Source of the DNA: Endothia cerciana
Taxonomy: Eukaryota > Ascomycota > Sordariomycetes > Diaporthales > Cryphonectriaceae
Reading direction: 5' to 3'
Assembly (NCBI GenBank): GCA_026119935.1
Contig: JALRMH010000042.1
Span: forward strand, 124,001 to 188,000
Length of the DNA: 64,000 bases
Position 1 is the stretch's first letter; each line of letters opens with the position of its first letter. Both the position numbers and the translations under genes were made by a program. The notes under the pieces were generated by a model. The model saw nothing but the letters and a program-made list of their open reading frames with translations. It was not told where the DNA came from and did not search any database. This document shows, one piece after another, positions 58,763 to 64,000 of this stretch.

Positions 58763-60724
58763 TTTGATTGATCGACAACGTTGTTGGTTGAAGACGAGAA
58801 GGACTTGTCTGTGAGCTTTTGCCACGACTTGTCAGCATCCAGTTGTCCTGCATCGACGACTCAACGTCTGCGTCCGAAAACTCAAGTCGACGTTACAATT
58901 TCATGCGTGAAAGGGGCCTCCATCCAACGGTGTGGCTTTTCAGGCATTGGATGACGGCTGGTTTGAATTGATGCTAGAGAAAGTGCTTTGGGGGCAGACC
59001 CGCTTACCTTATTCGATGCAGGATCTTGCAATGCAGATCAAAAGTCTTCCTCGGAACTTGCAGGCTGCCGACGAGAAGTGACGGTGAGAGGAGATCAGGG
59101 TGGAAGAGGTAAATGGAAGCCTGGGCTCTAAGGAAACGGAAGTCGGTTGGAGGAAGGCTATAGATGTTCAAAGATTGGGGTTGATATCGCAGACTACCGG
59201 AAACTGCTGCAAAGCCGAGTGTTGTTTCGGGGTTGGCTGACTACGTTCGTCACCTCCGGGGCAAAGGGAGTCTCTGGGGCAATGTGCAGTGTCTGGAGAT
59301 GTCCCAAGATCCTACTTGCAGGATGAGGCTAGCCTGGCAGATATATGTAAGTAACCTACCTAATGTCTGATCTTAGTCCCCAAGGCAACAACCTCTCGCA
59401 ATTTTTCTTTCATCTTTCTTACACCACCACCCACCCATTGGTCTTGTCTTAAGACCCCAGAAAGCCAAATGTGTCTAGCATGCCTTCTAGTGAATCTTGG
59501 TAGGCTCAGAGGCTGGCGGTCCATTCGCTGCTGTCTTGCTTTCGAATACCTAGGTGGAAGCAGTTCGACAGCAACAGTTTGTCAAATTCAGATGCAAGAC
59601 AACACCGAGATTATCATGCCCAAAGCCTCTTTCAAACCTACCCTTTGGGTACGGCATAAGGGGTAACACACGCTTATCGTATTTCCCATGAGACGAATTA
59701 GGAGCGGATGAGAGTTGCACCGTCTAGCTCGCGGGTAAACAGCAAAGTATCTGACCTATTCCTCGCTCAATGGACTCTCCCTCTCGATGGACAATTGGAT
59801 GTAGGTTATTCGTAGAGTAAAATTGAAGCATCACATCAATTTCCCTACCTCCCATCCCAGGAGCACTCTATCTTTCCCGTATCGTCACTAAGCCCTCTAT
59901 TCCATTCACTTGTTTATGGAGGCACCAACGGTGAGCCTTCCCTCTTCTAATAGGCCCTTCACCACAGGCTGATGACCAAACTTCATCTCAAGGAGTACCA
60001 GACAAGAGTAGTTCAACGCTCATATCAGAAACGAGAGTCTCTGTTTAAACCACAGCATAGCTGTCCACACTGACGGAATGATACAATAATGTATAGTCCT
60101 GACCCCCACACAATTCCTCAAGAGACACTCTGGTGGCATGCGCAGTCTTCCTCGTGAGCGAGTACTCACTGCTCTCCCCTGATGTGCAGGGCTTCTGCTG
60201 CCGCCTCAATTTCGGGGTGCCGGCTGTTGTCCCTTCTCCAAAGCCCCGTTCTTCTTCCGGGGCATCGTCCTTCTCAACAAGACCTACGGCATAGGTAGCC
60301 CTGTCCCCAACGATACTATAGCACCTTGGTCACTTTCCAAATAGTCTCCAACTCCAGCCTCCTTTCAAAACCCACCACAGCCTTTCTTCTCTTGTCTTGC
60401 AACCTGTCCGTCCTTCTGAATATCCCCCACTTCCTTTCCATCTACCAACGACTACAGCAACGCAAGAACGTCCTCACTGATTGAGCAGTATCTGAAGTTC
60501 GAATTGTAGATGCTCCTGGTCTTCGACGTGGAACAAAAATCATTTGTAAGTCGCCCCTTTCCGTTCTGCGCACTAACTGGCAGCTTCCCGATCGCGATGT
60601 CTTCCCGCCTGAGCATTCGACGACCCAACGATCACAGAGGTCACCGTCTACCAACAGCTCTTCTCAGCACCAACCCCTGATATCCTGACTGACCCCCTTA
60701 CAGAACTATTACACCAACATCAAG
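58763..60724. other. Divergent upstream region of two Myb-like genes
   Basis: About 2 kb with no recognised gene. The last 500 bases before 60725 are pyrimidine-rich and contain intron-like sites, so a spliced 5' UTR for the 60725 gene is plausible. Confidence 0.45.
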
Positions 60725-61251
60725 ATGTCATCCAACCAGTCGAACCAGGCTACCGAGGGCCCCAAGCTCACCGACGCGCAGATGAGACTGTTGGCTATCA
60801 TGATGCAGAACGTCAAGGGCAAGCCTGAGTTCGATGTGAGTCTACGCCGCGTCCCAACCCAAACTCATCACCATACCTTACCCTGCTGTACACCCCTTGG
60901 CTGACACTTTGTCACCTCAAGTGGGATTCTGTCGTCGAGAAGGCCGGCTACAAGAACGTCAACGTCGCCAAGACCGTCTACAGCCAGATGCGCAAGAAGT
61001 TCGGCTGGAACACCAACACCAGCCCCGCCGGCACCAAGTCTGCGGGCGATACCGGCCCCTCCAACCTTGCCGGTGGTCCCAAGACTCCCACCAAGGTCGG
61101 AAAGCATACCGGAAAGGTGGGGTCCGCCACCAAGAAGCCTCGCGGAAAGAAGATCAAGGGCGAGCCTGAGGAGGATGTCAAGGAGTTCGGAGACGGCGAT
61201 GCTGGTTGTCTTGATACCGAGATCAAGTCTGAGAAGGGCAACGACATGTAG
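60725..61251 (+). CDS. Small Myb/SANT-like protein, 2 exons
   Basis: Exons 60725-60835 and 60922-61251 (86-nt intron, GTGAGT...CAAG) give 146 aa. Residues about 14-66 (LTDAQMRLLAIMMQNVKG, then WDSVVEKAGYKNVNVAKTVY) have a three-helix Myb/SANT-like pattern with Trp at the start of helix 2. The intron falls between helix 1 and helix 2. The rest is a Lys/Pro/Gly-rich tail (SATKKPRGKKIKGEPEED) like a chromatin-binding or nuclear-signal region. It is likely nuclear; the exact role is unknown. It shares helix spacing and tail composition with the genes on either side, which suggests related small proteins clustered here. Confidence 0.72.
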
Positions 61252-62479
61252 TGGGCCGCTTGGAACGGGCTCGACATGTCTCATGGCCCCTGGTATGTTC
61301 GGCTTCTCAGCAGATATTCCCCGACCACGTTCCTCGCCACAAAGGAGGTGGAGGTCTTTTACAGTCACGATGATCCAGTGTAAACATCAATTCGCATGTT
61401 GGTGACAGAAAATACAATCGAAAACGTTGTATTTTGAGAACAATGATCTCCTGAGCCCTACCTGAGGTTGCAACAGTGAGATTCACACAAGATGGACAGC
61501 GTTAATCATATTCGTCTTGATTCCAGGCACAGCCGACAGACACTGGCGTGGGCAGTATCGGCGCATCTGTAGAGAACCTAATGTCACATTTCTGGCCCCG
61601 TGACTGCCTGAATGTCTACCGTACTCACAGGTCGTTGTTATGACGTCGGGATATCGTCGCATTCACACACAAGCTCTCAAGAACCGGAAACAAGGGTACT
61701 GTGAGGAATCCAGCCTTATTCAGTTCTGTATAGAGCAGAAGTATATATTGTACATTTAAGTCCAGAAGGAAACAGAAGGTAGGGTGGTTTGTCCAAGGCT
61801 ATGGGATGTAAAATGTAACCCAACAGTTGTCACATATTATGATAGATCGCCCTTACAGTCTCCCGATCACGCCGCTATCATAGGAAAAACATGCGTATTA
61901 TAGGGATGGAGCTGGCAATATGAGTATGTCACGGGTCAGCGAAGTCTAAGAGGGTGGACCCAGGCTCATTGACTCGCCGCCGTCACAACCACGAGAGATG
62001 ATAGCACGGCTTCGGGGAGGCCGATACCAAGACCTCAAGTCAGATACTGCGGGAGGCTTCACGTACACCACGAATGCACAAGTATAGCAAGATGGGTCTT
62101 TAGGGTTTTCATGGCGATGCCACGATGTATTACTCATTTGGGAGTGGTCCACGATCTCAAACCTCATAATGGCCTGGCTTCTTCAGCTTCGTGACCGAAC
62201 GAGTGGTAACGAGCTCTCCGAAAGCCAACACCGAAATAAAATTTCACCTCCCCCCTTTGTCGCAAAGTCAAACGCAAACTTGTGGACCATCCCATTTCGT
62301 AAGTATCCTCCCCAGATCAAGGCCGAGTAGACCAAGCTTGCGGTTCCAAGCGCGATCATCGTAGCCCAACCACAAAATCCTCCTACTCCGCCGTACCCGA
62401 ATCCAACCATCAAGAGGCATTCATCTTCAGATAGTTGGCGATGTTGGCAACCGGTAGTCAAGCATGATGATTGTTGCGT
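61252..62479. other. Convergent 3' region, no gene recognised
   Basis: Lies between the stops of the genes at 60725 (+) and 62480 (-). Short open frames only. Confidence 0.5.
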
Positions 62480-63092
62480 CTAGACGCTGCCGTCGTCCTC
62501 GTCCTCCCTAAAGCCAAAGTTAGTGTTGTGGGGACAGCAGTGCGGTCACTAGAAGGATGTACTTACCCAACGGGCTCGTTCTTGACGACAGCCTTGAAAT
62601 CCTCGTCGTCATCCTTGACAGGCTCCGAGGCGGCACCCTTCTTCTTGCCAGTGGCCCGCTTCTTCTTCTGGGGAGTCAAGTCATCCTCGTCGTCGTCGGC
62701 AGCATTCTTGCCGCGCTTGCCGTTGGCCGACTTCTTGGCAGGGCTGCCATCGCCGCTGCCACCGGACGCGACCTCCTTGCGCTTGAGCTTTTGGAGATGC
62801 TGGCTGGAGGAGTGGTTAGCAAGAGTGCGCCCATAAATTGATTCAATGAAGGCGACAAGGGTGAACTTGGGACTTCCCACTCGGGAGCTCCGTCAGATTG
62901 AATCAAGGTGAACGCTAACATGCGGTGCGAGGCGGCCTTGACCGTGCAGTCAATGCCCAGCTCGTTTAGAGTCTGCACGGCTTGGCGAAGGGTAGGACCC
63001 TTCGGCTCGCCGCAGGCAACGAGGCAGGCAGCGAATAAATCGCGCTCGGTCTCAGCATCCCACTTGACACCCTTCTTGGATGGAGTCTCCAT
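62480..63092 (-). CDS. Small Myb/SANT-like protein, 3 exons (proximal first exon)
   Basis: Exons 63092-62920, 62803-62567 and 62507-62480 give 145 aa. Exon 1 encodes METPSKKG followed by helices with W-x(7)-RDLFAA and ends CTVKAASHR with a phase-2 donor (GTTAGC). Exon 2 starts with the end of helix 3 (QHLQKLKRKE), then a basic/acidic tail (SPAKKSANGKRGK, DDDEDDLTPQKKKR). Exon 3 adds EDEDDGSV and the stop. The pattern is a Myb/SANT-like DNA-binding domain with a nuclear-signal-rich tail, as in its neighbours. A CT-rich leader upstream of 63092 suggests it has its own promoter. Two more ATG-bearing exons further upstream fit the same exon 2. Confidence 0.72.
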
Positions 63093-63217
63093 TGTTGCCG
63101 ATGGGCGATGTTGGTAGATGAGATTGGTTTGGTATCTTTGATGTTGATGAAGTGTGAGGGAAGGTTGATGGTCAAGAGAGAGAAGAGAGAAGTAAGCCAA
63201 GTTAGGGTACAGTGAGA

Positions 63218-63243
63218 CGAAGAAGAAGAAGAAGAAGAAGAAA
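63218..63243. repeat. (GAA)n / (CTT)n repeat in the leader of the Myb-like gene
   Basis: About eight GAA units on the plus strand, i.e. a CTT tract on the coding strand, 125-150 bp upstream of the ATG at 63092 and inside the putative long intron from the distal first exons. Confidence 0.85.
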
Positions 63244-63351
63244 GAGGAGGAAGGGGTTTTGGAGAGGGTACCTAGGTATGGCGGTTGGGGAAACGGGGAA
63301 AGAAGTGTTGCTGGGGAGCACATAAAATTGGAAAACGCAGGTATGGCGTAC

Positions 63352-63500
63352 ACAGCAGCTTTGAATGTGTAGTTGTAGCCCTTGGCCCGAAGTTCAGGCA
63401 AGATCTTGTTCCACTCTGCGTCGGTGAAGGTGATTTTGGTCATGATGGCAACCAGTAGGTCCTGGTGGGCCTGGGCGGTCCAAACAGTGCGATCAGACAT
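63352..63500 (-). CDS. Second Myb-like first exon (alternative first exon or truncated paralogue)
   Basis: ATG at 63500; 49 codons plus 2 nt, then a GTACGC donor (phase 2). It encodes TVWTAQAHQDLLVAI, EWNKILPELRAKGYNYTFKAA, which is helices 1, 2 and the start of helix 3 of a Myb-like domain. No exon that could complete helix 3 is seen between it and 63092. Joined to the acceptor at 62803 it would continue ...KAAV-QHLQKLKRKE in frame, which looks like a complete domain. It may be an alternative first exon of the 62480 gene or the remains of a tandem copy. Confidence 0.6.
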
Positions 63501-63791
63501 GATCAAATGACGAGAGTGTAGGGTAGTCAGTAGCAAAGATCTTGCTGCGATTTTGGCAGGAGGCCAAGGATGTTGTTGGTCTGAGAGGATTGGGGAGGCT
63601 TTCAACAAAAGATAAAGAGGTGGGTACGGCAGAAGACGAAGTGGACTATGAGAGAACGGGACGAAATATTCTGCTTGATGCACTTGCAGCCGCATCCCAT
63701 TCACTACGCCTTGCCAGAAGTGCTATGAACTTTCGAGCAGGTTCTGGGCAACATCAAAGCAAGAAAAGGAGGTTGCAAACAAGCGACATAC

Positions 63792-63958
63792 TAGAGCCCG
63801 GACGGTGAGAACTGCCAGCCTCCGATAGCCTTGGCCTTGTCGGCGATCTGGAGGATATCTCCCTTCGAGAGCGAACTGTACTCGACTGTGGCGAGGAGGA
63901 CATCCCTGTAGAGGCCGGGGTCGTTCCAGTCCTGCTTGAAGGAATTGAACTTCGCCAT
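63792..63958 (-). CDS. Third Myb-like first exon (alternative first exon or truncated paralogue)
   Basis: ATG at 63958; 55 codons plus 2 nt, then a GTATGT donor (phase 2). It encodes QDWNDPGLYRDVLLATVEYS and GDILQIADKAKAIGGWQFSP, again a Myb/SANT-like helix 1 and 2 pattern with W at the start. Without splicing it ends at TAG right after SPSGL. Joined to the acceptor at 62803 it would continue ...SGLY-QHLQKLKRKE. No nearer exon 2 was found. The position next to the end of the window means upstream parts of the locus could be missing. Confidence 0.55.
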
Positions 63959-64000
63959 TATTATGCGGGTGTGCAGGTGACAGAGGCGGCGATTAATGCT

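Noticed and set aside
1..64000. tRNA, rRNA genes and CRISPR arrays
   Set aside because: I scanned for T-loop-like GGTTCGA segments with matching arms and for spaced direct repeats and found none that fold or repeat properly.

Overview
The window is nuclear DNA of a filamentous ascomycete (Pezizomycotina, most likely a Sordariomycete). The evidence is a set of fungal-type genes with short introns (about 50-120 nt, GTAAGT/GTRNGY donors, CTRAC-like branch points, YAG acceptors), GC-rich coding exons, pyrimidine-rich leaders, and gene families such as Byr4-type SIN regulators, fungal bZIPs, a fungal DOCK protein and small Myb/SANT-like proteins. Gene models were spliced by hand and checked for reading phase at every junction. 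I saw no tRNA, rRNA or CRISPR array.

Layout. 1-13 kb: a zinc alcohol dehydrogenase (1268-2453), a 4.8 kb gene-poor stretch with microsatellites and tandem repeats, a bZIP transcription factor (7233-9041) and a secreted, probably GPI-anchored GH79-like glycosidase (10167-11915). 14-25 kb: a DOCK-family Rac/Rho exchange factor (14225-20442), a four-exon protein joining transposase-like helix-turn-helix segments to C2H2-type fingers (21102-22438) and a type II membrane glycosyltransferase-like protein (23092-24747). 26-32 kb: a MutY adenine glycosylase and a MOV10/SDE3-like RNA helicase, divergently transcribed. 32-34.7 kb: a degenerate, TAG-rich region that looks decayed, with a weak PAZ-like stretch. 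34.8-47.8 kb: housekeeping genes for NHEJ (XRCC4/Lif1), septation (Byr4), rRNA methylation (Nop2), tail-anchored protein insertion (Get5) and actin turnover (cofilin). 48.9-50.9 kb: mitochondrial HSP60.

53-64 kb holds a group of small, lineage-restricted nuclear proteins: one 507-aa protein of unknown function, then several short proteins with Myb/SANT-like N-terminal helices and basic/acidic tails. The most unusual arrangement is at 62480-63958 on the minus strand. Three successive ATG-bearing exons each encode a different Myb-like helix pair and each end in a phase-2 donor. All three fit the same downstream exon, which finishes the third helix and carries the tail. This looks like an array of alternative first exons, or an exon-level tandem duplication, that would let one gene swap its DNA-binding module. 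The window ends at this array, so it could extend further.

Other notable points are two apparent GC-AG introns in the 53-59 kb gene group, a cofilin gene whose first coding exon is only the ATG and whose second is 11 nt, in-frame stop-free introns of exactly 87 nt in both MutY and Get5, and a MutY iron-sulfur loop one residue shorter than usual.
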